DNA from: Tranzscheliella williamsii
Taxonomy: Eukaryota; Basidiomycota; Ustilaginomycetes; Ustilaginales; Ustilaginaceae
DNA length: 64,000 bases
Assembly: GCA_023212725.1 (NCBI GenBank)
Contig: JALBYF010000054.1
Span: 62,001-126,000, forward strand
Direction of reading: 5' to 3'
Part shown: positions 1 to 9,987 of the stretch, one piece after another
Position numbering within the stretch: the stretch's first letter is position 1
How the letters are laid out: each line of letters opens with the position of its first letter
Translations under genes and position numbers: made by a program
The notes under the pieces: model-generated
Told to the model about the DNA's origin: nothing
Databases searched by the model: none
Seen by the model: only the letters and a program-made list of their open reading frames with translations

Positions 1-614
1 AAAGTGGCTTGCTAGGGGACTGCGCCTGATCAGAGTGGATGCCTCCTTGGTTTATATCTTCCAGCACCGGTAGGCCCGACGACGCTGCTGAACGCGATCA
101 AGATGAGGTGGGGCGAAAGGGAAGAACCCACCCAGCATGCCGCCACGTCGTGGGACCGTTTGCATTTCTGCCCGTCTCGTATTGAATACAATTGACACGC
201 TCACCTCGCGCGCATCGGAAGATCCGCTTGTGTGAGCGGCAATGCGGCATTGCGGTGCGGTTGCGGTGTGGTCACGCTGAATGCACGTCTGGCCAGTCGT
301 TTTAGGCCGTCGGCAAAGAGCCCGCATGGAGAAAATCTGGGGAGTATGACTCGTATGAATCTTGTATTTAGCCGGGAATTTGAGCGGTTTTACTCGCGAA
401 CGCGCATTAAGTCGGCCGAGATCACGATGGTGAGTGCAGGCTTGATCCTGCTTCTAACCTGTCTGGTCACGGTGACTATACCGAAGGACACTTGTCACTG
501 CAGAACGGCACTGCCTATCGGAGGCACAGCGACAAAAGCGCAGTCATTCGAGTCTGTGAGTTCGAGCTCAGTGCAGCGAACAGCACGATGGGTACAGAGG
601 AAGCGGATGTGGGG
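1..614. other. Intergenic left edge, no gene supported
   Basis: Downstream of the amidase stop codon. Frames entering from the left edge hit stops within the first 75 bases on the + strand. Longer frames here (for example on the + strand from about 232) have no domain, composition or start context that looks like a gene. Part of this stretch should be the 3' untranslated region of the amidase gene. Confidence 0.4.
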
Positions 615-2696
615 TCAGTGGCGAGCGTCGAAGAGCGCTTGGGTGAAGCTTCCTGGGCCAAGACCGTGGAAGCTCTTTAGGTGGGGCTCAGCGATCTTGG
701 TGCCTTGCACGTCCTGCCGATTCTTCCATGGCGCGCCACGCTCGTGGAGTGGTGGCAGCGCGTCGTCGAGGAGCCGCATCACGCCGATCGCCTTTTCTTC
801 GTGGTAAGGCCTGCTGACGATCTGCAGTCCCACGGGGAGGCCGGCCATCTTGTGCGCGTCGTACGCTGTCGTATACAGCATGTAGTTGCAGATCTTGCTT
901 GTCTGGTTGAAATACGGCTGCTTCGCCCATTCTTGAAACCGGCTCTGGTCCTCGGCCGAGGCGGTGAGGTAGTCTTCCGGCTTGTGCGAGTCTTTGCTGG
1001 GGTCTACGCGCAGAACGGGGAGCACAGCGACGGCGGCGTCCGTTATGTTGTAGATTACCGTGGAGCCGGCCATGGTGCTGTTGTGCGTTGCGCCACCGTG
1101 CGGCACAGCGGGGCACGCCTGCGTGGGGGCAATGAAAGCGTCCAGCTTCAGATCGTCCCACATGGTCTTGTGCCACTGCTCGACAAAGTTGGTGCGTCGC
1201 TCGATCGTATCGGCGAAGCCTTTGGCGCTGAGGCGACCCACAGCCGCAGCTATATCGGCGTACTTGTCGTCTCGGATGATGTATCTGGCCAGAAAGGCGA
1301 GCGTATTTTTGACGAAAGCTGGAAGCCGACTGAGCCAGACAGGCAGGCGCAGTTGCGGCAGCAGGGCGTCCGAGCCCATGTGCTTGTCGATGGAAGCGTA
1401 GCCATCGGCGGTCAACAGACGAAGGAAGATCCTCATCGCTTCCATCGTCTGCAGCTGCTCGGGAGGGATATCGACCAACTCGACCTGTCGGCCAGAGTAC
1501 TTGGACTTCAGCGCGGCGACCGACTCCTTGATGGCTCGATAAACCGCCGGCGTGGTGCGGTAGATGCCATCGCCCAGCACAAAGCCGATCCTCAGTGGCG
1601 TGCCACGCGCCTCGGCCACGCCCAGCGGGTTCAGCCAGGCCTCGTTCAAAGCCAGGCTGACGGTGTTGGACATGCCAAACTTGGCCAGTTGTTCGTCATG
1701 TTCGGCCGCTTGTTTGAGCACCGCCGGATCGTTGCGGTCCCTCTTGGCGCGGAGCCAAGGCGGTAGCTGCGTCCGGATGACCTCGACGAACAGCAGCTCG
1801 CAGTCGGCTGCTGTCCTACACATGGGCCCCGAAACCACCTGGATGGCCTCAAACCCTCTGCCGAAATCGCAAAGGCCATTGCTGCACCATCTAGAGGCAC
1901 TCGGTTTCACGGTATAAATGCCCGTGTAGTGGGAAGGGATCCGGAGACTTCCAGCAATGTCAGTGCCAATGCCAGCTGCCGATCCATCCGACGCGATGAT
2001 GGCGCTCTCGCCACCGGAGCTGCCACCCGAGGTGAAGTCGGTGTTCCACGGATTCGTGGTACTGCCAAACACAGGATTGATACTTTCAAAGCTCATGAAC
2101 GCCTGGGGGATGTTGGTCTTCACAAAGTGGACCGCGCCGAGATGCTCGAGGATCGAGACGGTGGTAGCACTGGTCTCGTCGGCTGCATTCTTGAGCCAAG
2201 AGGTGAAGCCGCTGGTCGTCTTGATGTTCTTGTATTTGAACATGTCCTTGAGCGAGATGGGAACACCATGCAGCGGACCCACCAGCTCGCCTGTCGCTTC
2301 GAACTTCTCATCCAGCTCAGCCGCGCGCTTCAACGCCGCTTCGAAGAAGACTTCCGTCAGGCCATTCGTTCGGATCTGTGCTCTGCGAGCAGCGCGGATG
2401 AAAGCGCATAAGACCTGCGTTGCGGTCCACTTTCGGCACTCGATCCCCGAAGTGATGCCCGCAATGTCGGACGAGAGGATCGCGAGATCACCGGAGTAGA
2501 GCTCGATGTCTAGCCCGTTATAGGGGCTTGACGGGTCGTTGACTACCAGCGTCTGCGCTGAATCAATGCTCTTGAGGAACTCTGCAATCGACTGGCTTGA
2601 GGGCGAAGGCAGAGGGCAGGCGAGAGCCTCATCCCTGCTCTTCAGATGCTCTGCAATCGTCCGGCGGGTCGAGGCTGATGACCAGAACCACACCAT
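615..2696 (-). CDS. Amidase-signature hydrolase (fungal FAAH/acetamidase-like)
   Basis: Single exon, 693 residues. The amidase-signature Ser-cisSer-Lys triad is visible: Lys150 in SLKDMF, cis-Ser226 in SGGSSGGES and nucleophile Ser250 in GTDIAGS followed by LRIPS. The 24-residue spacing between the two serines equals that of mammalian fatty acid amide hydrolase. Family members hydrolyse amides to acid plus ammonia or amine; the substrate cannot be read from sequence. A mostly charged, family-variable N-terminal region of about 90 residues precedes the core. A moderately hydrophobic stretch around residues 455-475 could touch membrane. The C-terminal 40 residues after the core are not typical of bacterial GatA and look lineage-specific. 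The start is the first in-frame ATG (2694-2696). It diverges from UDP-glucose dehydrogenase across about 870 bp. A GatA subunit is unlikely because the sequence resembles the stand-alone fungal and animal branch. Confidence 0.9.
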   Translation of the reverse strand: MVWFWSSASTRRTIAEHLKSRDEALACPLPSPSSQSIAEFLKSIDSAQTLVVNDPSSPYNGLDIELYSGDLAILSSDIAGITSGIECRKWTATQVLCAFIRAARRAQIRTNGLTEVFFEAALKRAAELDEKFEATGELVGPLHGVPISLKDMFKYKNIKTTSGFTSWLKNAADETSATTVSILEHLGAVHFVKTNIPQAFMSFESINPVFGSTTNPWNTDFTSGGSSGGESAIIASDGSAAGIGTDIAGSLRIPSHYTGIYTVKPSASRWCSNGLCDFGRGFEAIQVVSGPMCRTAADCELLFVEVIRTQLPPWLRAKRDRNDPAVLKQAAEHDEQLAKFGMSNTVSLALNEAWLNPLGVAEARGTPLRIGFVLGDGIYRTTPAVYRAIKESVAALKSKYSGRQVELVDIPPEQLQTMEAMRIFLRLLTADGYASIDKHMGSDALLPQLRLPVWLSRLPAFVKNTLAFLARYIIRDDKYADIAAAVGRLSAKGFADTIERRTNFVEQWHKTMWDDLKLDAFIAPTQACPAVPHGGATHNSTMAGSTVIYNITDAAVAVLPVLRVDPSKDSHKPEDYLTASAEDQSRFQEWAKQPYFNQTSKICNYMLYTTAYDAHKMAGLPVGLQIVSRPYHEEKAIGVMRLLDDALPPLHERGAPWKNRQDVQGTKIAEPHLKSFHGLGPGSFTQALFDARH

Positions 2697-3566
2697 GATG
2701 CTTTCGATTCGCGCTTGTGGGGAACGTCCTTCCGCTGGTCAGAAGCTACCGCGTCTTATACTTGTCTGGAGGATGCACTTCTTACACGCGGTGCACTGCG
2801 TGTGTTCGACTTGGCTGTTATCCGGAGGTTGTACTACCGGCCAACCGACTCAAGTGCAACCTCAGATGATGCCCGATCAGCGCGCCTCGATCTGGACCAT
2901 CGGTCTGGAATCGGGAGCAGGGTTGGTAGATTTTGACAGCTGCAGGAAGGCCGAGCGAACGTGCATTCGTGATTTGAATTCTTGCAGCTTCGGGGCCACG
3001 TTCTCAACTAGCGCACTACAAGTCGAATACCACTCGAAATGCAGGGTCGAGGGAGCATAAAGTGTTGCTCTTTAGGTCGGACCTTCTGGCAGCAGCAAAG
3101 GCATCTCCTTGACCGAGGCAGCACGTTCGTATCGGCGCTTCATAGAACGAGAGCTTCCACCCAAGGGCCGACAGCAGTCGGCCCAAGGCGCAGCACCCCA
3201 TACAGCCCGCTCCGAGGCGCGTCTGCCCGTTGGGGCGCAAGATGAACCGCGCGAGCCTGTCGCTGCTGCTGCTGTTGCCTATCCACACGAGCTGAGCACC
3301 CGTGCCGTACCGACGAGGCCGAACCGCAAACAACCATCTGCTCGGGCGAGCTGGGCAGGTGCACGCGGCCGGGCTAGTCGTCCCAGCGCGTTGGCGCAGA
3401 TGCTCGTCGACCGTGCTCTGTGCGCATTGCAAGCCCCCCCCCCCCCTTTCTTCCCACCTTGCTACCATCCTTCCTTCGCCCCACCTCCTTCATTAGCATC
3501 GATCGTGCCACGTTGGATTTTTCCGCCCTTTATTGATTTCTTGCAAGCATCCCCCAACGTGCTAGT
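2697..3566. other. Divergent intergenic region, amidase / UDP-glucose dehydrogenase
   Basis: About 870 bp expected to hold both promoters. It contains a run of 13 C (3434-3446) within a pyrimidine-rich stretch (about 3428-3490) just upstream of the UDP-glucose dehydrogenase start. Such CT-rich tracts are common in fungal promoters of well-expressed genes. Frames of up to 193 codons overlap here on both strands but have no recognisable protein character. Confidence 0.5.
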
Positions 3567-5069
3567 ATGGCTGTGCCGTCGAGTAACGGTGTCAATGGGA
3601 GCTCCCATCCGGTTCAGTCAGTGCCTTCGCGGGTGCGCACCATCTGCTGTATCGGCGCTGGCTATGTCGGTGGGCCTACTTGCTCAGTGATTGCGCTCAA
3701 GTGCCCGCATGTCAAGGTGATTATTGTCGACGTCAACCCGGTTCGGATCGCTGCCTGGAATTCGGAGACGCTTCCCGTATTCGAGCCCGGCCTGGACGAG
3801 GTGGTGCAGCAGTGCCGAGGCCGGAACCTCTTCTTCTCGACCGACATTGACGCGGCGATCGTGGAGGCGGACCTGATTTTTGTCTCGGTCAACACGCCCA
3901 CCAAGACGTCCGGCGTCGGCAAGGGCTTCGCCGCCGATCTGCACTACGTTGAGGCATCGACGCGGCGCATTGCCTCGGTGGCTACGAGCTCGAAGATTAT
4001 TGTGGAAAAGTCGACCGTGCCGTGCCGGACGGCGGCGAGCATGCGTACCATCCTCGAGTCCAACAGCAGCTACGCGGCGGACGGGACGCCGATCTCGTTC
4101 CAGATCCTCTCTAACCCGGAGTTCCTAGCCGAGGGCACTGCGATCCGCGACCTGATGGCGCCGGACCGCGTGCTGATCGGATCGCTGGACACCCAGCAGG
4201 GCAAGGCGGCAGCAGCGGCGCTGCGCGAGGTCTACCAGAATTGGGTCGACGGCTCCAAGATCTACGAGACCGGGCTCTGGTCGTCGGAGCTGAGCAAGCT
4301 GGCGGCCAACGCGCTGCTCGCCCAGCGGATCTCGAGCATCAACTCGCTCTCGGCCATCTGCGAGGCCACGGGCGCCGATGTCAACGAAGTGGCGCACGCC
4401 TGCGGCCTGGATGCGCGCATTGGCCCCAAGTTCCTCAAGGCCTCGGTGGGCTTTGGCGGCAGCTGTTTCCAGAAGGACATCCTCAACCTGGTCTATCTCT
4501 CCGAGTCGCTCGGACTGTCGCAAGTGGCCGACTACTGGCATCAGGTGATCAAGATGAACGAGTACCAGAAGGAAAGGTTCGCGCGTAAGGTGGTGCAGAC
4601 GCTCTTCAACACGATCACCATGAAGAAGGTCGCCGTGCTGGGCTTCGCGTTCAAGAAGGACACCGGCGACACGCGCGAGTCGCCGGCGATCACGCTGTGC
4701 AAGTACTTCCGGCAGGAAGGTGCGCGGCTTACCATCTACGATCCCAAGGTGACGGCGCGGCAGATTCTGCTCGACCTGAGTGAGCCCGGGGTGGTGGACG
4801 AGGCTGAGGCGGTGCGCGCGCAGGTAAGTATCGCCGGCTCAATGCGCGAGGCATGCGCCGACGCCGAGGCGGTCGTTATCTGCACCGACTGGGACGAATT
4901 CCGCGCCGCGCCGGCGTGCGACTGGACCGCCATCTACCGCGCCATGAAAAAGCCCGCCTTCGTCTTCGACGGCCGCGGCGTCGTCGACGCAAAGCTCCTC
5001 CGCACCATCGGCTTCAACGTCCACACCGTCGGCAAGGGCCCTGTCATCGTCGATCCCATCTGGGCCTAA
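3567..5069 (+). CDS. UGD1: UDP-glucose 6-dehydrogenase
   Basis: 500 residues, single exon, close to the usual eukaryotic length. It oxidises UDP-glucose to UDP-glucuronate with 2 NAD+, supplying precursors for UDP-xylose and glucuronic-acid-containing glycans (capsule or wall mannans in basidiomycetes). The N-terminal Rossmann motif GAGYVGGP lies at residues 30-37. The catalytic cysteine is Cys300 in [16 protein letters not shown] at about 147-152 and the C-terminal UDP-binding domain ([13 protein letters not shown]) are intact. The ATG at 3567 gives a short Ser/Val-rich N-terminal extension before the Rossmann fold, typical of the fungal branch. The 3' end faces the TED1-like gene at a distance of about 145 bp. 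The assignment is secure from the motifs; the symbol is by orthology. Confidence 0.97.
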   Translation: MAVPSSNGVNGSSHPVQSVPSRVRTICCIGAGYVGGPTCSVIALKCPHVKVIIVDVNPVRIAAWNSETLPVFEPGLDEVVQQCRGRNLFFSTDIDAAIVEADLIFVSVNTPTKTSGVGKGFAADLHYVEASTRRIASVATSSKIIVEKSTVPCRTAASMRTILESNSSYAADGTPISFQILSNPEFLAEGTAIRDLMAPDRVLIGSLDTQQGKAAAAALREVYQNWVDGSKIYETGLWSSELSKLAANALLAQRISSINSLSAICEATGADVNEVAHACGLDARIGPKFLKASVGFGGSCFQKDILNLVYLSESLGLSQVADYWHQVIKMNEYQKERFARKVVQTLFNTITMKKVAVLGFAFKKDTGDTRESPAITLCKYFRQEGARLTIYDPKVTARQILLDLSEPGVVDEAEAVRAQVSIAGSMREACADAEAVVICTDWDEFRAAPACDWTAIYRAMKKPAFVFDGRGVVDAKLLRTIGFNVHTVGKGPVIVDPIWA

Positions 5070-5214
5070 CCCGCACCGCCCCCTCCCGTTCTTCGATACC
5101 CTTCCACTCCCCCGAATCGGCGTTCCTCCGTTCCCGCCCACCTTCACATACCTTCAACCCGAAACAAAGCATAGCAGGTATAATGCATAGACGGCGGTGT
5201 ACGAGCGGGAAGCC

Positions 5215-6999
5215 TTAGAAGGCAAAGTGGGTCTGGCAGAAGATCCAGAAGGGCAGTGCAATTGCGGCGACGGCGAGGATGTCGTGCAGCCAGCTGGATG
5301 CGTGCCGCGCAGGGGCGGCTGTGTGGTGTGTGGCGAAAGAGGGCGAGGGGGGAGGGTGGGTGGTGTCATCGTCCTCGCGCTTGTTGGCGAGGGGGAGGTA
5401 GCCGGAGCGGGGGCGGGCGGGGCCGGGAGCGCGCTTGAAGAGGCGGGGCCAGAGGGGCAGGCCGAGGAGGGTGGCGAGGAGGAGGGGGAGGTAGGAGTGG
5501 GTCCAGAGGGCGATTTGGTCCGGCAGGAGGCAGGGCGTGTAGGCGAGCGCGGGGGCGCCCGGCTGCGGGGGAAAGAGGCTCAGGCGCGCAAAGCCGGGGC
5601 GGCGGACGCCCTCGGTCATCGAGACCGACTTGAGCGTCAGCTCGGGCGTTTCGTCCGCGCCAAAACCCACTGCGGCGTCGGTGCGCGCGCGCGTGCCCCG
5701 CGCGTGCCGGTACTCGCAATGGTCGTGGTCGTCACCGCTAAACACCGCCACCGGCCCCACCGTATCCAGCAGCCAGCGCGTCACCTCGGCACCCACCATG
5801 TTCTGGTAGGTAGACGCCCGGTCAGTGCCCTGATGCAGCGGGCTGGACGCCTCCCGCGTGACGCCGTGCGCCTTTGAACGAGCGGGATCATTGCAGGACG
5901 CGGTCGGCGGCCGGTAGAGCGGCACATGGCTGAACAGCAACCGCGGCAGCGCAGCGCCAGTCGTGTTGACCGAATTGACAAAGTCGTACGTCTCCCGGAA
6001 GGACGCCTTGGCGCTGTCGCCGAGCTGGCCATCGAGTTGGCCAGCGTGTTCCGGCCGAAGCGAGGTGTCATAGGGCCCGCCGCCCTGCCGCTCCATCCCG
6101 ACCAGATCCTGCGCATTAACAAGCGTGAGCTCGTGCGTAGCACCGTAATCTTCGTCGGCAGAAACGTAGATACGCCCGTTGAGACTGTGTTTCAGAAAAG
6201 GTTCACGAGGCTTGACCGCGAAGCCGCCCCCGTCGATGCGGAGGCCGAACTGCTCGTTGAAGCGCGCGATCGCATCGTCGCTCGCCAGCTTATCCGTCCT
6301 CTGCCCCGTACTTACAGTGCCGGGCAGGCCAATGTCGTGGTTGCCCGAGAGGTAAAACGTGGGCAGATAGTCGAAAGCGGCGCGCTTCTTGATCACTTCG
6401 CGGGAGCTGCCCATGGCTGCGGGCGGCGCATCCCAATTGGCGTCTCTCGGGCGCGGAAAGATGGAACGGAACCGCTTAGCAAGAGCCTGCCATTCGTCTT
6501 CCGAGCGCTCCCGTCGGCCGCCATCTGTGAGATCTCCCAGCCAAAGAACGGCATCCGGCGGCTGTGCAAGCGGCCGGCCTACCCCCTTGGCGCTTGGGCC
6601 ACTTTGGCCGCCCAAGACACCCGCATGCTTCCACTTGTTGGGATTCAATACAGCACTCCTCCATACGTTCTTCAGGTAGTTATCCGAGAAATGGCGTACG
6701 ATCGGATAGGTGAGCCTGTGCAGGGGCAGATCTGGATAGGTGTACTCGTCGATGATCTGAGGATCGCTCAGCAGCAGAACATGGACGGGTGGGCTCTGAG
6801 CCGAAGGAGTAGCAGATGTCGAAGGAAGGGATGGCCACTGGCAGCCGTTGGTAGCCGTATGAAACACGCCGCGTTCGCCATAGAAGAGAAAGGCGAGCCA
6901 TAAGAGGCGGAAGAAGTGCACCTGGGTGGATCCCCCCACGAAAGCCTTGACGACCTGGGCCGCCCTCACCCCCCTCCGAGTAGTAGTGCGGCCGTGCAT
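5215..6999 (-). CDS. TED1: Ted1/Cdc1-type metallophosphoesterase (GPI-anchor remodelling, MPPE1-like)
   Basis: 594 residues from the first in-frame ATG (6997-6999); the frame extends five codons further only through a TTG. The calcineurin-like dinuclear-metal motifs appear in order: LLSDPQIID (Asp79, Gln81), GDLTDGG (155-161), GNHDIG (219-224), FSHVPLYRP (356-364) and SGDDHDHCE (about 421-429). The GDDHDHC block is characteristic of the yeast Cdc1/Ted1 and animal MPPE1 branch, which removes ethanolamine phosphate from GPI anchors in the ER/Golgi and helps export GPI proteins. A hydrophobic N-terminal segment (about 28-42) and two C-terminal hydrophobic segments (about 500-525 and 572-593) fit an ER membrane protein. 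It diverges from the PP2C gene. Whether it is the Ted1 or the Cdc1 paralogue cannot be settled without a tree. Confidence 0.88.
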   Translation of the reverse strand: MHGRTTTRRGVRAAQVVKAFVGGSTQVHFFRLLWLAFLFYGERGVFHTATNGCQWPSLPSTSATPSAQSPPVHVLLLSDPQIIDEYTYPDLPLHRLTYPIVRHFSDNYLKNVWRSAVLNPNKWKHAGVLGGQSGPSAKGVGRPLAQPPDAVLWLGDLTDGGRRERSEDEWQALAKRFRSIFPRPRDANWDAPPAAMGSSREVIKKRAAFDYLPTFYLSGNHDIGLPGTVSTGQRTDKLASDDAIARFNEQFGLRIDGGGFAVKPREPFLKHSLNGRIYVSADEDYGATHELTLVNAQDLVGMERQGGGPYDTSLRPEHAGQLDGQLGDSAKASFRETYDFVNSVNTTGAALPRLLFSHVPLYRPPTASCNDPARSKAHGVTREASSPLHQGTDRASTYQNMVGAEVTRWLLDTVGPVAVFSGDDHDHCEYRHARGTRARTDAAVGFGADETPELTLKSVSMTEGVRRPGFARLSLFPPQPGAPALAYTPCLLPDQIALWTHSYLPLLLATLLGLPLWPRLFKRAPGPARPRSGYLPLANKREDDDTTHPPPSPSFATHHTAAPARHASSWLHDILAVAAIALPFWIFCQTHFAF

Positions 7000-7451
7000 C
7001 GGATCGCAGCGCAAGAAGCTGCCAGCTCAACGCCTTACCCACGGCTGCATTCGGCGTTGCGCGCTTCGGAATGCGGGATCGTGGTAGGAAGAGTCCCATG
7101 GGGGGGGAACATAGGACTACTATTTGGGTCATACGTGATATGCGCAGCGGTATGCAGCGAAAAGAACTTAACAGGGCGGCATCTCCTAATCTCCACCTCT
7201 TTTTGCGGTATTTCTCTCACCGACAATCATTTCAGCCTTTCTTAGGATATCCAACAATAAAAAGGTCCGCAACACGGCCAGCCTTCGACCCTGCCTGAAC
7301 CTCCTTACAGCGACAAGGTTCGTTTTCGTTGGACCACAGACGGTTCGTGCTTGGCGACTTCGAAACGGAGTGTAGGTGGCGGTGGATCACCGCACAGTAA
7401 GCACATCGACGACGAAGCAGGGCAGCTAGTCTGCGAGCGTCCTCAGGCGAG
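7000..7451. other. Divergent promoter region, TED1-like / PTC7-like
   Basis: About 450 bp between two head-to-head genes. It contains a G-rich run near 7097 and an AT-richer part around 7150-7270. No repeat or RNA gene was recognised. Confidence 0.4.
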
Positions 7452-8735
7452 ATGAGACCGGTACGCGTCCTCCTACCGCGTCGATCGGGGGCGCCCAGTC
7501 TCGCGGTTGCGCGTGCGGCAGCATCGTTGCCGCTTGCGTGGCCTGCTGGGAGGGCGCTGGCTGCTGCGTCTGGCGGGCGGTCTTTTGCGCCTCCCGCATA
7601 TGGACGGTCATGGAGCCGACGCGCGTTGTCGACCTCGGTGGCGCGGTGCTCGCGACAGCCGTTCCAGTTCCTTACCGCCTATGCCTTCCAGGGCAAACCA
7701 CGCTCGCCGGAGGAGGCGCAACAGGAGGGCGACGCGTCTGCCGACGCGGCCTCGGGCTCGTCAGTGGATCGCGACGCGAGTGCAGACGAGAGCGCAAAGC
7801 CGAGGCAGATCGGCTTCCCGCCCGACAGCGAGATCGGCCAATGGCGCGACATGCTGCTTCGCGGGGGTGAGGCGGGCGAGGACTCGCTGATGTGCACCAC
7901 ACGCGCAGGCGCGGCTGGCGACGTCGCGCTCGGCGTCGCGGATGGCGTCGGCGGCTGGACAGAGAACGGCATCGACCCCTCGCTCTTCTCCCAGGCATTG
8001 ATGTTCTATGCTTCCAAGGCGGCCACACGCGCACCGCCAGACGCGGATCGCTCTGCCGGCGACGCTCTCAACGACGCACCCAACCTCCTCCTGGCAGAGG
8101 CATACGAACAGGTGCTCAAGGAACCATCCGTAGTGGCTGGCAGCGCCACAGCTTGCATCCTGACACTGGATTCGACCAGGGGGACGCTTCACTCGGCCAA
8201 CCTCGGCGACTCCGGGTTTGTGATCCTGCGGCAAGACGTCGGCAAGCAGGGGGTCTTTTACGCCAGCCCGCCTCAGCAGCTCGGATTCAACACGCCGTTG
8301 CAGCTGGCAAAGCTTCCCAAAGAATGGGCACAGGAGGGTTCGATCTCCAACACCCCCAAGGATGCTGCCTCATGGAGCTGCCAACTGCGTCACGGCGATC
8401 TGATTATTGTCGGTACGGACGGGCTGTTTGACAATGTCGATGCCAAGATCGAGATGCCGCAGTTTGCCAAGTTCATCAAGGAAAAGCACCACGCCTCCTA
8501 TGCGGCTCGACAGGTCGAGGCCAAGAGCACGTCGGCCGCTCACGACAGCCTGGAGGAAGACAGCGAGTTTGTCCAGGTGCTGGCTACCAACCTGGTCGAG
8601 TACGCCAAGATCTGCCAGAACTCGACGACGAAACAGAGCCCCTTCGAGCGCGAAGCCGCCAGGCACGGCATCCACTACCCCGGCGGCAAGATCGACGACG
8701 TCGCCCTGGTCTGCTGCCTCGTCATCGAGAGTTGA
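7452..8735 (+). CDS. PTC7: Mitochondrial PP2C-family protein phosphatase (Ptc7-like)
   Basis: 427 residues from the ATG at 7452. The first roughly 70 residues are rich in Arg, Ala and Ser and nearly free of acidic residues, as expected of a mitochondrial presequence. The PP2C metal-binding motifs follow: ADGVGGW (163-169), LHSANLGDSG (about 246-255), GTDGLFDN (321-328) and a terminal DDVALV (Asp415/416). These match the short Ptc7/PPTC7 branch rather than cytosolic Ptc1-3. In yeast Ptc7 dephosphorylates mitochondrial targets, including the CoQ biosynthesis enzyme Coq7. That role is inferred here by family. An Ala/Asp/Ser-rich low-complexity linker (about 85-115) separates the presequence from the catalytic domain. 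Confidence 0.92.
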   Translation: MRPVRVLLPRRSGAPSLAVARAAASLPLAWPAGRALAAASGGRSFAPPAYGRSWSRRALSTSVARCSRQPFQFLTAYAFQGKPRSPEEAQQEGDASADAASGSSVDRDASADESAKPRQIGFPPDSEIGQWRDMLLRGGEAGEDSLMCTTRAGAAGDVALGVADGVGGWTENGIDPSLFSQALMFYASKAATRAPPDADRSAGDALNDAPNLLLAEAYEQVLKEPSVVAGSATACILTLDSTRGTLHSANLGDSGFVILRQDVGKQGVFYASPPQQLGFNTPLQLAKLPKEWAQEGSISNTPKDAASWSCQLRHGDLIIVGTDGLFDNVDAKIEMPQFAKFIKEKHHASYAARQVEAKSTSAAHDSLEEDSEFVQVLATNLVEYAKICQNSTTKQSPFEREAARHGIHYPGGKIDDVALVCCLVIES

Positions 8736-9130
8736 GGCGCGCGCAGCCACTTGGCCTTGCCTTCCCCTGCTCTTTCCATCATGAGACTCTTCTCTACCGT
8801 AGCCACTCTCCCTTCGCTCTCCGCATGTGTACTTTTATATCCCATCTTTTCTCTTTTCTCGTCCGAGTGCGCTCCGTATGCCACCACCGCCGCCGTTATC
8901 GATGGCTGCGATAAGGCGAGGATCGTGATGCGGCGATCGAAAGGCTCAGTTAAGGTTTGTGCCGGGCGGAAAGGCCGAAAGGCGGATCTACTGCCTTTGC
9001 TCCACATAGCAATTTGTCGCGCGAAAGAGCAAAGAGGGTGCAGCTGGCGCGGGTTCGAGTCGGACGCCTTGATAGCATGCGACCATTATCGCGACCAGTG
9101 TGAGCGCGATCGACGGCAGCAGCACGATCT
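8736..9130. other. Intergenic, about 395 bp
   Basis: Space between the PTC7-like stop and the next gene's start. A string GGTTCGAGTC near 9050 resembles part of a tRNA B box, but no A box or cloverleaf surrounds it. I see no other feature. Confidence 0.35.
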
Positions 9131-9843
9131 ATGCCGCAGTGGGGCCAGCCGGGCGGTGCGCCGGGGCGGGGAGCGGACGACAGCGGTGACGCCGAGTGGG
9201 CGCACACGGATGGCGGGTACGAGTACGACGATGTCTCGTCGGGCGTCTCGTCGACCGGGTCGTCGCGGTCGGCGTCGTCCTCGCCGCCGCCGCTGTCGGC
9301 GAAGCTGCCCACGCTGCCGGACCTCCGCTTCGAACAGTCGTACCTGGCCACCATCCGCGGCTTCCTGCATGAGCACACGCCCCAAGACCGTGCCGACCCC
9401 GCATCCGCCGAAAAGACCACAGAGCAGCAGCAAGACCACCACCACAAGGTCGCCCTCACCCACAGCAAAGTAGCCACGCAGGAGCACGAGCTCTGGCTGG
9501 GCAACCTGCGCGTCGAGTGGTAAGTCGTGCCCTGGCACTCTGTCGTGTTCGAGGCAGGGGCTCTATACTGATCTCCCATATCCTTTGGCTGGCCCGCGGC
9601 GTGATGCAACGCAGGCTGCCCATCCTGTACGTTACCGTGAGGGACCAGCTCCTCTCGCCGCTGGTTCAGGGCGCCGTGTGGGGCCTCGCTGGGTTGCTCT
9701 ACACTCAGACCAGGCTCTATTTCCACACGCGGCTGGCCCACAGCCGACCCGCCGCGCCGCGACCCGGGTCCCATCCTGTGCGCCCAGCTGCCCGCAACGT
9801 CACAGGCAGTCTGTGGAGAGCCGTCGGCCTAGGCCACAGCTGA
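9131..9843 (+). CDS. Small two-exon protein with conserved LRFEQSYL block (possible DUF1770 family)
   Basis: Exon 1 runs 9131-9519 and exon 2 9615-9843, with an intron at 9520-9614 (95 nt). The intron has a GTAAGT donor, a TACTGAT-like branch site (about 9566-9572) and a GCAG acceptor. The split codon restores a Trp, and the joined frame gives 205 residues. The N-terminal third is acidic and Ser-rich. Then come LPDLRFEQSYLATI, a His/Gln-rich spacer, and after the splice LPILYVTVRDQLLSPLVQG followed by a short hydrophobic AVWGLAGLLY. This pattern resembles, from memory, a small fungal family annotated DUF1770 of unknown function; that needs a profile search. The short hydrophobic segment could be a single membrane anchor. 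This is the clearest intron in the window. Confidence 0.72.
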
Positions 9844-9987
9844 GGCGGCGGCCGACCTCGCGGCGTCACGACGCTTGTACTTGTAGCGATTCGCGCGGGC
9901 TCGACCAAAGCGAATCATTTCAGCGCGATGCACTCATTTACGGGGGCACTGCGCGGCGGGAGACGGAACAGGGACGACGAGGGGGCA

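Noticed and set aside
681..1766. 361-codon + strand frame inside the amidase
   Set aside because: Opposite strand of a clear amidase-signature gene; composition follows the reversed codons.
3109..3690. 193-codon + strand frame before and into UDP-glucose dehydrogenase
   Set aside because: Overlaps the UGD start in another frame and contains poly-Pro from the C run; no protein character.
9045..9062. GGTTCGAGTC string resembling a tRNA B box
   Set aside because: No A box, D-arm or paired stems upstream.
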